Notes under the pieces: generated by a model
What the model saw: the letters and a program-made list of their open reading frames with translations, nothing else
The model's database searches: none
What the model was told of the DNA's origin: nothing
Program-made: the position numbers and the translations under genes
From: Ruminococcaceae bacterium UBA737
Lineage (GTDB): Bacteria > Bacillota > Clostridia > Oscillospirales > Acutalibacteraceae
Length of the DNA stretch: 14,959 bases
Direction: 5' to 3'
Assembly: GCA_002297415.1 (NCBI GenBank)
Contig: DBKZ01000045.1
Coordinates: 19,577-34,535 of the forward strand
Shown: positions 6,873-14,088 of the stretch, piece by piece
Layout: every line of letters begins with the position of its first letter
Numbering within the stretch: the stretch's first letter is position 1

Positions 6873-7517
6873 TTAACTGCAAAATCTATGCTGACCGATA
6901 GTTGTTATTACCGGACGGCTTAAAATCCATTTTGATGTAGAGGTTTTGGGATTGTAATAATAAATCGCTCCGCCCGACGGGTCAAGGCCGTTTATAGCGT
7001 CATTTGCGGCAAGATATGCGCTGTCGGAAACAGCCTCATAAAACTGTCCGTCCGAAAGGCATGTAAAAGCACCCTTCTGATAAACCACACCCGAAAGGGT
7101 GTCGGGGAAAGAGGGGTGTTCTATTCGGTTTAGTATAACCGCGCCTACGGCGACCTGTCCTAAATAGCTTTCTCCTCTTGCCTCGGCTGAAATAACTCTT
7201 GCTAATAGCGCTTTATCCGAAGAGGAATAACCGCTGTTTGAAGAATTGCTTATGCCTAAGGCCTTTAATGTATTTTTGCCGGCAATTCCGTCGGCGTCAA
7301 GCCCGCAGTCTCTTTGAAACTGCATTACCGCGTTTTTTGTGCCTGTTCCGAAAATTCCGTCAATATTGCCCGAATAATAGCCCTTTTCTTTAAGGACCGA
7401 CTGAATATTTTTAACCTCGTCTCCCGTAGAACCCATTTTCGAAAGCGCGGCGGCGGAAATTCCGAGAGCGAGAACCATCGCTAAAAGTATACACATAAAA
7501 ACATAAAATCTTTTCAT
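6873..7517 (-). CDS. sleB: SleB-like spore cortex-lytic enzyme
   Basis: A 214-residue secreted protein: a hydrophobic signal peptide at about 1-24, a peptidoglycan-binding type 1 domain at about 30-88, a short Ser/Asn/Gly linker, and a SleB/CwlJ-type hydrolase domain at about 102-214. The motif SAEARGE (110-116) contains the likely catalytic Glu112, and the ending GQHRF resembles other SleB proteins. SleB is a lytic transglycosylase that cuts muramic-lactam cortex peptidoglycan during spore germination. I start at ATG 7517 with GGGAAGTG upstream, not at the longer in-frame TTG 7547, because the shorter form begins with a proper signal peptide. No ypeB partner is adjacent. It could instead be a general cell wall hydrolase of the same family, but the sporulation genes beside it favour SleB. 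It is divergent from spoIIE. Confidence 0.82.
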   Translation of the reverse strand: MKRFYVFMCILLAMVLALGISAAALSKMGSTGDEVKNIQSVLKEKGYYSGNIDGIFGTGTKNAVMQFQRDCGLDADGIAGKNTLKALGISNSSNSGYSSSDKALLARVISAEARGESYLGQVAVGAVILNRIEHPSFPDTLSGVVYQKGAFTCLSDGQFYEAVSDSAYLAANDAINGLDPSGGAIYYYNPKTSTSKWILSRPVITTIGQHRFCS

Positions 7518-7601
7518 TTTTTCACTTCCCTTTTTATTTTTGCGCAATTCTTATTGTTTATAACATTAAATTACATAAAATTTTATTTTTTTCTCTTTCG
7601 C

Positions 7602-7610
7602 TTAGACAAA
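7602..7610 (-). promoter_or_regulatory. Candidate Spo0A box upstream of spoIIE
   Basis: The minus strand reads TTTGTCTAA, one mismatch from the 0A-box consensus TTTGTCRAA as I recall it. It overlaps the -35 element of the proposed spoIIE promoter, as Spo0A sites do at the B. subtilis stage II promoters. Confidence 0.45.
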
Positions 7611-7635
7611 ATATTTAACTGCCTGCTCTTATAAT
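7603..7635 (+). promoter_or_regulatory. spoIIE promoter candidate with 21-bp spacer
   Basis: TAGACA (7603-7608) and a perfect TATAAT (7630-7635) are separated by 21 bp, longer than the normal 17. B. subtilis spoIIE and spoIIG promoters are sigma-A promoters with unusually long spacers (21-22 bp) activated by Spo0A. Transcription would start near 7642, about 30 nt before the TTG start. Confidence 0.55.
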
Positions 7636-7671
7636 AAAACTAATAATATAACAGACTGGGAGGCAAAGGTT

Positions 7672-9975
7672 TTGAAAGAGATTGTAAAAAAGGAAGGAAA
7701 ACTGACCGCATTGCGGTCGCAGGAAATTTTAAGGGCGGTATATCATATCTGCTTCGCCGCGGCAGGCTTTATCGCTTCAAGAGGAGTTGTGGCAAAAAGA
7801 ATTCTGCCGTTCGGGCTGGCTATAGTTGCGGGCAGTCCGTGGCAGTATGCTCCGTCGGCGGCGATAGGAGCGTTTTTCGGATACTTTTTCCCCGCAACGG
7901 GGACAAACGGTTTCAGGTACATATCGGCAATTTTGGGAATAATCGCGGTAAAGCTTATGCTGTCATCAAAAAGCAGGATATCAAAAAATCCCGTTTTTGC
8001 CGCCGCCTGCGGCTTTGCGGCTAATCTTACGACCGGAATAGTAGCCGCGGTCAACACAAATTATAAAATGATAGATTTAATTGCCGAAACGCTTTTATGC
8101 GGTGCGGGCGGATATGTTGCGATGAAAACCTGTATCGCCCTGAAGCACCGAAAAAGCGGTCTTACCTCGGACGAGCTGTGCTGTCTGCTGATAACCTTTG
8201 CAACCCTGCTTTTAGGGCTTAACAGATTTGAAATTTACGGCGTTTCAGTAGGCAAAACCGCAGGCATAGTTATGATTTTAACCGCGGCAAGATACGGCGG
8301 AGTGCTTGCGGGAACGGCGGCGGGAATTTCCGCGGCATTTACCGTTTTGCTTTCTTCCTCATCGGGGGAGGCGGCTTTTTATCTCGGCGGTATGGCGGCA
8401 GGAATTTTTTCGGGGCTCGGCAAATATGCGGAAGCCGCGGCACTTACCGTTTGCTTTATAGTAAACGCGGCATACGGCAATGCGGGCGCCTTTGCCCCTG
8501 CATTGGTTGAATTTATAATAGGAGTGGGAATATTTTTAATTCTTCCGAGATCCTCTGGAGTTTTCTTCGGAAAGCTGTTTTCGGGAATTCCGCAGATTTC
8601 CGTTCCGTCCTGCGCTAAAAAGACTGCGGTTATAAGACTTGAAAAGGCTTCGGATGCGCTTAAAAAGGTGTCTTCCACCGTCGAGCAGGTGTCAAAGGAA
8701 TTGGGCAAAATAAACGCGCCCGATTTTTCCGAGGTTATAAGAGATATAGAGGCCTGCGCTTGCTCGGGCTGTAAGCTCAGGCGCCACTGCTGGGAGTCCA
8801 AAAAGGACGCGACAATGGAAGCGGTGCTTGCGGTAACCAAGCATATAAAGGAATGTAAGAACACCGATGTTTTCGAGGACATTCCCGACGAATTTAAGGC
8901 AAGATGCTTAAAAACGCATAATACCGCCGCGGTTATTGCCGAAAAGTATTCGGAATTTGCCTCTAAAATTGCGGCGGAAAACAGGCTTGAAGAGGTAAGA
9001 AGCGTTGTTTCCGACCAATTTGACGGTATTTCCTGCATGCTTGAGGATCTTTCAAACGAAATAAATTCAGAAGAAAAATTTGATAATGCCGCGGCTCAGT
9101 GCGCCGTAAGCGCGCTTAAAAATATCAACATAAGGGTTGACAAGGCCGCCGCAAGAATAGATAAGTACGGCAGAATGACGCTTGAAATGCGGATAGTAAA
9201 CAAGGACGATACCGTTTTAAATAAATTACAGATTATGAAAACCCTGTCGGTCGTCTGCGAAAGGGATTTTGATATACCGGATATCACCGAGGAGGAAAGC
9301 GGAACCTATCTAACGGTAACCGAGCATGCCGTTTATAAGGTTGACCTCGGAATTTCACAGATAGTTGCAAACGGTGCGGCGCTAAGCGGAGACGCCTACA
9401 GCTGTTTTAACGACTCCGACGGAAGATTTATCGCGGTTTTAAGCGACGGAATGGGAACGGGCGGCAGAGCGGCGGTTGACGGGGCTATGGCTTCGGGACT
9501 TATGTCAAAGCTTATTAAAGCAGGCTTCGGGTATGACTGCTCGCTTAAAATTCTCAATTCCTCAATGCTTTTTAAATCGTCCGACGAATCTCTTGCCACC
9601 GTGGATGTGGCGAGCATTGATCTGTTTACGGGCGAGGTGAGCATTTATAAGGCAGGCGCCGCGCCGACCGTTGTAAGAAGAGCGGGGCGGTGCGGAAGAG
9701 CCGAAAGCACATCATTGCCGATAGGAATTTTAAACGATGTGGAATTTGATAAGGCAAAGGTAAGGCTAAGGGATGGGGATATACTGCTTATGATGTCCGA
9801 CGGTGCTGCGTTCGACGGAACTGACTGGATAAGAGCCGAGCTTGAATGCTTTAAGGACGGCAAGGCGAGCGAGCTTGCCGAAAGGATTGCCGAAAGCGCG
9901 AGGCGCCGCAGAATTGACGGCCATGAGGACGATATAACCGTTATTGCGGCAGTTCTTGAAAAGGTCTTAGTGTAA
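7672..9975 (+). CDS. spoIIE: Stage II sporulation protein E (PP2C-type serine phosphatase)
   Basis: A 767-residue protein with the SpoIIE layout: a hydrophobic N-terminal region with about 8-10 membrane helices (about 22-292), a cytoplasmic central region (about 310-545) and a C-terminal PP2C phosphatase domain (about 550-765). Metal-binding signatures include SDGMGTG at 591-597, MSDG at 708-711 and HEDDIT at 751-756. Four Cys at 362, 364, 367 and 373 form a compact cluster. SpoIIE sits at the asymmetric division septum and dephosphorylates SpoIIAA, which frees sigma F in the forespore. The start is TTG at 7672, with GGGAGG (7658-7663) 8 nt upstream. Length is close to B. subtilis SpoIIE (about 827). 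It is single-gene, divergent from sleB and convergent with spoIID. Confidence 0.95.
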   Translation: MKEIVKKEGKLTALRSQEILRAVYHICFAAAGFIASRGVVAKRILPFGLAIVAGSPWQYAPSAAIGAFFGYFFPATGTNGFRYISAILGIIAVKLMLSSKSRISKNPVFAAACGFAANLTTGIVAAVNTNYKMIDLIAETLLCGAGGYVAMKTCIALKHRKSGLTSDELCCLLITFATLLLGLNRFEIYGVSVGKTAGIVMILTAARYGGVLAGTAAGISAAFTVLLSSSSGEAAFYLGGMAAGIFSGLGKYAEAAALTVCFIVNAAYGNAGAFAPALVEFIIGVGIFLILPRSSGVFFGKLFSGIPQISVPSCAKKTAVIRLEKASDALKKVSSTVEQVSKELGKINAPDFSEVIRDIEACACSGCKLRRHCWESKKDATMEAVLAVTKHIKECKNTDVFEDIPDEFKARCLKTHNTAAVIAEKYSEFASKIAAENRLEEVRSVVSDQFDGISCMLEDLSNEINSEEKFDNAAAQCAVSALKNINIRVDKAAARIDKYGRMTLEMRIVNKDDTVLNKLQIMKTLSVVCERDFDIPDITEEESGTYLTVTEHAVYKVDLGISQIVANGAALSGDAYSCFNDSDGRFIAVLSDGMGTGGRAAVDGAMASGLMSKLIKAGFGYDCSLKILNSSMLFKSSDESLATVDVASIDLFTGEVSIYKAGAAPTVVRRAGRCGRAESTSLPIGILNDVEFDKAKVRLRDGDILLMMSDGAAFDGTDWIRAELECFKDGKASELAERIAESARRRRIDGHEDDITVIAAVLEKVLV

Positions 9976-9980
9976 AAGCC

Positions 9981-10961
9981 TTAGGATTTAATTTCACAGC
10001 CCTTATAATAATGACTCAGTATTTCCCTGTAGCTGCTGCCCTGCGCCGCCATATATGAGGCACCCGTCTGGCTCATTCCGACATTATGGCCGTAGCCGTA
10101 GACATTGAAGGTGTACGTTCCGTTTTCAAAGGATATATCAAAGCAAGCGGAACGAAGTCCTAAAAGCTTTTGGATTTCGCTCCCGCTTAGCTTTTTATCC
10201 GCCGCTTTTAAGCTTTTTACTCTTCCCGTGCTTAGCTTTTCTATATCTGAAAAGCAGTTTTTCGACTCGTCCATTGTACCTGCCTTGCCTTTAAGCTTTT
10301 CTTTAAGCTCCGAGGCGGTAAGGGTTACGGCGGTATGATACCCCGAGGCGAGCTTATCGAATGAGCTGTCGGCAGATTCAAGATAGGAAAGATTTCCGCC
10401 GAAAACATCTTTGCAGTTATCTGTCCGACCGCTCGAAATCGCAAAATAGGGAGTAAATGCGGTTTTATTGTCAAAGCTTAAATATTCTCCCTTTACGGCA
10501 TTTATTACAACGCTTAAAAGCTTTTCGTTTTCCGCTCCGTTTTCTCCCCATTTTTTAATAAGCTCGGATTTTTCCGTATAGGCTTGGTCTACGGTATAAT
10601 CGTCCGTAATATCATATTTTGCGCCGCTTTTTGCCGCCGCTTCCTGCTTTCTCTTCGCAAAGGTATAAGCGGCAACGGTCTGAGCCTTCAAAGCCTCCTC
10701 GCCAAAGGAAAGCGGCATTTCGCTTCCGACAGCGCCGAAAAGATAATCGCTTACAGATATCTTTTCGGTTTTATTTTGCTTTTTTAAGAAAACCGTGAAG
10801 TATTCCTCTTCGGAATTTTCTTTTTTTACCTTCACCTTTGACCCCGCGGCGGCGGTAGCTTTAACAGGTTCGGTCGAGGTAAGACAGTTAAGGGGAATTA
10901 ACACGGTGCAAAACAGCAGTATTATTCCCAAAATCACACCGGCTTTTAAACTTCTTCGCAT
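9981..10961 (-). CDS. spoIID: Stage II sporulation protein D (peptidoglycan lytic transglycosylase)
   Basis: A 326-residue protein with an N-terminal membrane anchor (about 8-27) and a SpoIID domain (about 68-323). The catalytic glutamate matches Glu81 in GSEMP, followed by the EALKAQTVAAYTFA block (89-102), VDQAY (124-128), PYFAISSGRT (171-180) and GYGHNVGMSQTGA (289-301). SpoIID cleaves glycan strands during engulfment, working with SpoIIM and SpoIIP in the mother cell. GGAGG lies 7 nt before the ATG. Position 174 is Ala where many relatives have His (from memory). Expression should be sigma-E dependent; CATATTAT on the minus strand at 11013-11006 is only a weak -10 match. In B. subtilis spoIID lies next to murAA; here murA is 1 kb away on the opposite strand. 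Confidence 0.94.
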   Translation of the reverse strand: MRRSLKAGVILGIILLFCTVLIPLNCLTSTEPVKATAAAGSKVKVKKENSEEEYFTVFLKKQNKTEKISVSDYLFGAVGSEMPLSFGEEALKAQTVAAYTFAKRKQEAAAKSGAKYDITDDYTVDQAYTEKSELIKKWGENGAENEKLLSVVINAVKGEYLSFDNKTAFTPYFAISSGRTDNCKDVFGGNLSYLESADSSFDKLASGYHTAVTLTASELKEKLKGKAGTMDESKNCFSDIEKLSTGRVKSLKAADKKLSGSEIQKLLGLRSACFDISFENGTYTFNVYGYGHNVGMSQTGASYMAAQGSSYREILSHYYKGCEIKS

Positions 10962-10978
10962 CTTCGTTCCTCCAAGTA

Positions 10979-11007
10979 TTGACTTTTAAACTGATTTTAT
11001 ATAAAAT
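10979..11007 (+). promoter_or_regulatory. Sigma-A type promoter for the membrane protein gene at 11056
   Basis: TTGACT (10979-10984) and TAAAAT (11002-11007) are 17 bp apart. Transcription would start near 11014, which places the in-frame ATG at 11011 upstream of the transcript and supports the ATG at 11056 as the real start. Confidence 0.5.
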
Positions 11008-11055
11008 AATATGTATAATTTATTTATAATATCCTTTAAGAAAAAGGTTTGTATC

Positions 11056-11856
11056 ATGAAATTTTCTTATATCAATTTTTATTTTTTGGTCTCGCTTGTT
11101 GTAAGCGTGGCGATAAGGGTTTTCCAGCTTGTTTTCACGATTGATCCGACCACGGGATTTGTAAAGGAGCAGTATTCTTCCGTTTCCTTTGCGATTACGG
11201 GCGTTGTAATAGCCGCGGCGGCGATAGCTGTCTTATTTTCGCTTTTTTATTCGGGCTCAGCCGATATAAAGATTAAGGACGGAGCGTTTACAGGCATTGC
11301 GGCGATTATTCTTTCCCTCGGAATCTGCACTGAAATGGTAGGAAGAATTGCCGAGGAAAACGCAAAAGGAAATCTCGGGCTTTCATTTTTTGATATTTTT
11401 TCGCTTTCCGCGGCGGTTTTCTTTGCGGTTTACGGGCTTTCGGTATTTTTTAAGTTCCCGATTCACGGAATTTGCTATGCTATTCCGATTGTTTATTTCA
11501 CCGTAAAGCTTGTCTATATGTTTATAGATGTCGCTTATCTTGCTCTTATTACCGATAATGTTTTCCTTATCGCAGGCGCCTGCTTCACGCTTATGTTTAT
11601 GCTTGAATTCGGCAAGAAAAAGAACGGCTACGATAAGAATAAAGTAAATAAAAAGCTTTTGGCTTCAGCGCTCGGAACGGTGTTTTTCAATACCGTGACC
11701 GTTCTGCCTCAGCTTATAGGCGGTCTTTTTAAAGCGGATATTTCTTTCAAAGAGGGAGCGTCGGACGCAGTGCTGATGCTCAGCGTCGCTTTGTTTGCGG
11801 GAGTTTATATGGTTTCGTGCTTTAAGAAGTCTTCGGTAATTGACAAAACGGTATAA
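11056..11856 (+). CDS. Multi-pass membrane protein of unknown function
   Basis: I do not recognise this family. The 266-residue product is hydrophobic, with about eight likely membrane helices near residues 5-27, 43-65, 76-96, 110-132, 138-160, 164-185, 201-223 and 236-256. A Lys-rich loop (about 187-200, GKKKNGYDKNKVNKK) is probably cytoplasmic. No catalytic or transport motif is evident, and polar residues inside the helices are few. The ATG at 11056 is preferred over the one at 11011 for the promoter reason given above; its ribosome site (AAAAAGG) is weak. It lies between spoIID (divergent) and murA (same strand, separate promoter). Base and codon use look like the neighbours, so there is no sign of recent transfer. 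A sporulation or envelope role would be a guess from position only. Confidence 0.75.
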   Translation: MKFSYINFYFLVSLVVSVAIRVFQLVFTIDPTTGFVKEQYSSVSFAITGVVIAAAAIAVLFSLFYSGSADIKIKDGAFTGIAAIILSLGICTEMVGRIAEENAKGNLGLSFFDIFSLSAAVFFAVYGLSVFFKFPIHGICYAIPIVYFTVKLVYMFIDVAYLALITDNVFLIAGACFTLMFMLEFGKKKNGYDKNKVNKKLLASALGTVFFNTVTVLPQLIGGLFKADISFKEGASDAVLMLSVALFAGVYMVSCFKKSSVIDKTV

Positions 11857-11875
11857 ATTGTATATAATAAATTGG

Positions 11876-11904
11876 TTGACCGAAGCAAATAATTACTATA
11901 TACT
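11876..11904 (+). promoter_or_regulatory. Sigma-A type promoter for murA
   Basis: TTGACC (11876-11881) and TATACT (11899-11904) are exactly 17 bp apart, each one or two bases from consensus. The expected transcription start is at about 11911, the first base of a hairpin. Confidence 0.7.
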
Positions 11905-11910
11905 TAGTGC

Positions 11911-11929
11911 GACAGGACTTAAACCTGTC
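11911..11929 (+). promoter_or_regulatory. Hairpin at the 5' end of the murA transcript
   Basis: GACAGG (11911-11916) and CCTGTC (11924-11929) form a 6-bp stem with a 7-nt loop. It falls at the predicted transcript start and 27 nt before the start codon, with no T-tract, so a role in message stability is more likely than termination. Confidence 0.45.
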
Positions 11930-11940
11930 ACATAGTGAAC

Positions 11941-11945
11941 TGGAG
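11941..11945 (+). promoter_or_regulatory. Ribosome binding site supporting a TTG start for murA
   Basis: TGGAG lies 10 nt before TTG 11956. A second GGAG (11951-11954) is too close to be used for that codon. The upstream in-frame GTG at 11935 has no such site. Confidence 0.5.
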
Positions 11946-11955
11946 TTGCCGGAGT

Positions 11956-13242
11956 TTGGAAAAATTTGTAATTAAAGGCGGTAAGCCGTTAAAGGGAAGC
12001 GTGCGCATAAGCGGTGCGAAAAATGCTGCGGTAGCAATACTGCCGGCAGTTCTGCTTGCGGACGGACCCTGTATAATAGAAAATCTTCCTCAGATTTCCG
12101 ATGTCACTACTCTGCTTATGACATTAAGGTCTTTAGGAGCCGATGTTAAGCTAAAAAACAGCTCAACGGTCGAAATCGACCCGAGACCCGTTAAATCATA
12201 TATTGTTACAAAAGAAATGGCTCAGGGCATGAGAGCTTCTAGCTATTTTTTAGGCGCTCTTTTAGGAAGAATGCACCATGCAAGGGTCGCTCCCCCGGGG
12301 GGATGCGATTTCGGCGTCAGACCGATTGACCAGCACATAAAGGGCTTTGAGGCTTTAGGCGCAAAGGTTACCATAGAAAAGGGCATGGTGGACGCAAGGG
12401 CTTCAAGACTTTCGGGAAGCTCTATATACTTGGATGTCGTTTCTGTCGGCGCTACTATAAATATAATGCTCGCCGCCGTAAAGGTTAGCGGACTTACGGT
12501 TATTGAAAACGCCGCAAGAGAGCCTCATATTGTTGACCTTGCGAACTTTTTAAATTCCATGGGCGCAGACATAATGGGCGCAGGAACAGGAGTTATTAAA
12601 ATCAGGGGAGTAAGCCGTCTTTGCGGAAAGACCTACAGCATTATTCCTGACCAGATTGAGGCAGGCACCTATATGGTCGCCGCCGCCGCAACAAAGGGCG
12701 ATGTGATGATTGAAAATGTCACTCCGAAGCACCTAGAATCCATAGCCGCAAAGCTTTCGGAGGCAGGAGCCGAAATTGAGGAGTTTGACGATTCGATTCG
12801 CGTCAGAATGACGGGCAGACCCAAAAGGTGCAATATCAAAACAATGCCCCACCCCGGATTTCCTACAGATATGCAGCCACAGATTTCAACGCTGTTATCC
12901 GTAGCCGACGGGACAAGTATTATAACAGAGGGCGTTTGGGACAACCGATTCAGATATGTCGATCAATTAACGCTTATGGGCGCCGATATTCAGGTTGACG
13001 GAAAGGTAGCCGTCATTTCGGGGGTTAAGTCTCTTAATCCTGCGCCTGTAAGAGCGGTCGATTTAAGAGCCGGAGCAGCTATGATAATCGCAGGGCTTAT
13101 GGCTAACGGAACTACCGAGATAAGCGATATTTGCTATATAGACAGAGGCTATGAAAATATTGCTCAGAAGCTTTCGGCTCTCGGAGCCGATATAAAGCGG
13201 GTCGAAACCGACCCCGTGCAAAGAGCGCTTAAAAACGCATAG
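11956..13242 (+). CDS. murA: UDP-N-acetylglucosamine 1-carboxyvinyltransferase MurA
   Basis: A 428-residue EPSP-synthase-fold enzyme that transfers enolpyruvate from PEP to UDP-GlcNAc, the first committed step of peptidoglycan synthesis. Lys22 in the SGAKNA motif and Cys117 in APPGGCDFG match the conserved active-site Lys and the Cys targeted by fosfomycin, so the enzyme should be fosfomycin sensitive. The RPIDQHIKGFEALGA block (124-138) and the C-terminal DLRAGAA motif are intact. I chose TTG 11956 because translation then begins MEKFVIKGGKPLKG, the usual MurA N-terminus; the in-frame GTG 11935 adds seven residues unlike the family. It has its own promoter and is followed by a terminator-like hairpin. 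Many Clostridia carry two MurA paralogues, and which one this is cannot be told here. Confidence 0.96.
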   Translation: MEKFVIKGGKPLKGSVRISGAKNAAVAILPAVLLADGPCIIENLPQISDVTTLLMTLRSLGADVKLKNSSTVEIDPRPVKSYIVTKEMAQGMRASSYFLGALLGRMHHARVAPPGGCDFGVRPIDQHIKGFEALGAKVTIEKGMVDARASRLSGSSIYLDVVSVGATINIMLAAVKVSGLTVIENAAREPHIVDLANFLNSMGADIMGAGTGVIKIRGVSRLCGKTYSIIPDQIEAGTYMVAAAATKGDVMIENVTPKHLESIAAKLSEAGAEIEEFDDSIRVRMTGRPKRCNIKTMPHPGFPTDMQPQISTLLSVADGTSIITEGVWDNRFRYVDQLTLMGADIQVDGKVAVISGVKSLNPAPVRAVDLRAGAAMIIAGLMANGTTEISDICYIDRGYENIAQKLSALGADIKRVETDPVQRALKNA

Positions 13243-13245
13243 ATT

Positions 13246-13286
13246 AGTGCTGTAAAAAACGAAAGATTTTTTACAGCACTTTTATT
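13246..13286 (+). terminator. Terminator-like hairpin between murA and the walJ-type gene
   Basis: AGTGCTGTAAAAAA (13246-13259) pairs perfectly over 14 bp with 13267-13280 around a 7-nt loop and is followed by TTTATT. It ends only 14 nt before the next ATG, leaving no room for a promoter downstream of it. Confidence 0.85.
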
Positions 13287-13299
13287 ACAGGAGAAGAAA

Positions 13300-14088
13300 A
13301 TGGCAAGAATTTGTCCGCTGTTCAGCGGTTCATCGGGAAATTCAACTTATATAGGCGGTGCTTCGGGCGGAATTTTGATTGACGCAGGAATGTCCTTTAA
13401 AATGATAAAGGAAGCACTTTTAAAATCGGGCGCCGATATTGATAATATCAAGGCTATTGCCGTAACACACGAGCATTCCGACCATATAAAGGGATTAAAG
13501 GTCCTGCTTAAGCAAACGAAAATTCCCGTTATAGCCTCTGAGCAAACATTAAATGCATTGGAAAGCGCGCAGATTATCCCCGAAAGCACCGAGGAAATCG
13601 CCGCTGATACGGAAGCGCTTGAAATCGGGGACTTTATAATTTCGAGATTTGCTACAAGTCATGACTGCGAGGGCTCAAGCGGTTACAGCATAAATCTTTC
13701 GGGAAACAAAAAAATAACGGTTTGCACAGACCTCGGCTTCGTTTCGGATGAGGTAAGACATGCGCTTGATAAAAGCGATATTGTTTTATTTGAGTCAAAC
13801 CATGATATAGATATGTTAAAAAGAGGGCCGTATCCCCCAAAGCTTAAGCTTAGAATTTTATCCGATAAGGGCCACCTTTCAAACACCGCGTGCGCCTGCG
13901 AGCTGCCCGCGCTTTTAAACTCGGGAACGACAAGATTTATTTTAGGACATTTAAGCAGGCACAACAATCTTCCTATGCTTGCGTTTTCAAAAGCAAAATC
14001 CACTCTTGCCGACTGCGGAGCGGAAATTGACAGGGACTATATTCTTAAAATCGCAAAGCCGTCGGGCAATGAGGTAATAACAATATGA
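13300..14088 (+). CDS. walJ: WalJ/YycJ-type metallo-beta-lactamase fold hydrolase
   Basis: A 262-residue metallo-beta-lactamase fold protein. The N-terminal FSGSSGNSTYIG block and LIDAG (26-30) match the YycJ family; the metal motif HEHSDH is at 57-62, with further probable ligands at His121, Asp144 and His217 in GHLSRHNN (216-223). Members are thought to be nucleases; B. subtilis WalJ is linked to the WalRK cell-wall operon and to DNA replication or cell division. No walK, walR, walH or walI is present here. AGGAG (13289-13293) is 6 nt before the ATG. The stop overlaps the rlmH start in ATGA, so the two are coupled. The family call is firm, and the symbol is by similarity and linkage with rlmH. 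Confidence 0.88.
   Translation: MARICPLFSGSSGNSTYIGGASGGILIDAGMSFKMIKEALLKSGADIDNIKAIAVTHEHSDHIKGLKVLLKQTKIPVIASEQTLNALESAQIIPESTEEIAADTEALEIGDFIISRFATSHDCEGSSGYSINLSGNKKITVCTDLGFVSDEVRHALDKSDIVLFESNHDIDMLKRGPYPPKLKLRILSDKGHLSNTACACELPALLNSGTTRFILGHLSRHNNLPMLAFSKAKSTLADCGAEIDRDYILKIAKPSGNEVITI

Noticed and set aside
7518..7547. Longer TTG start for sleB
   Set aside because: The extension would add ten mostly charged residues before the signal peptide and includes the ribosome binding site region of the shorter form.
8379..9038. 219-residue minus-strand reading frame inside spoIIE
   Set aside because: The opposite strand codes for SpoIIE with clear domain structure; the antisense frame is low-complexity Ser/Ala/Ile and is a by-product of codon bias.
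11011..11055. Longer N-terminus (15 residues) for the membrane protein
   Set aside because: The ATG at 11011 lies upstream of the predicted transcript start and has no ribosome site; the next ATG begins at a proper membrane helix.
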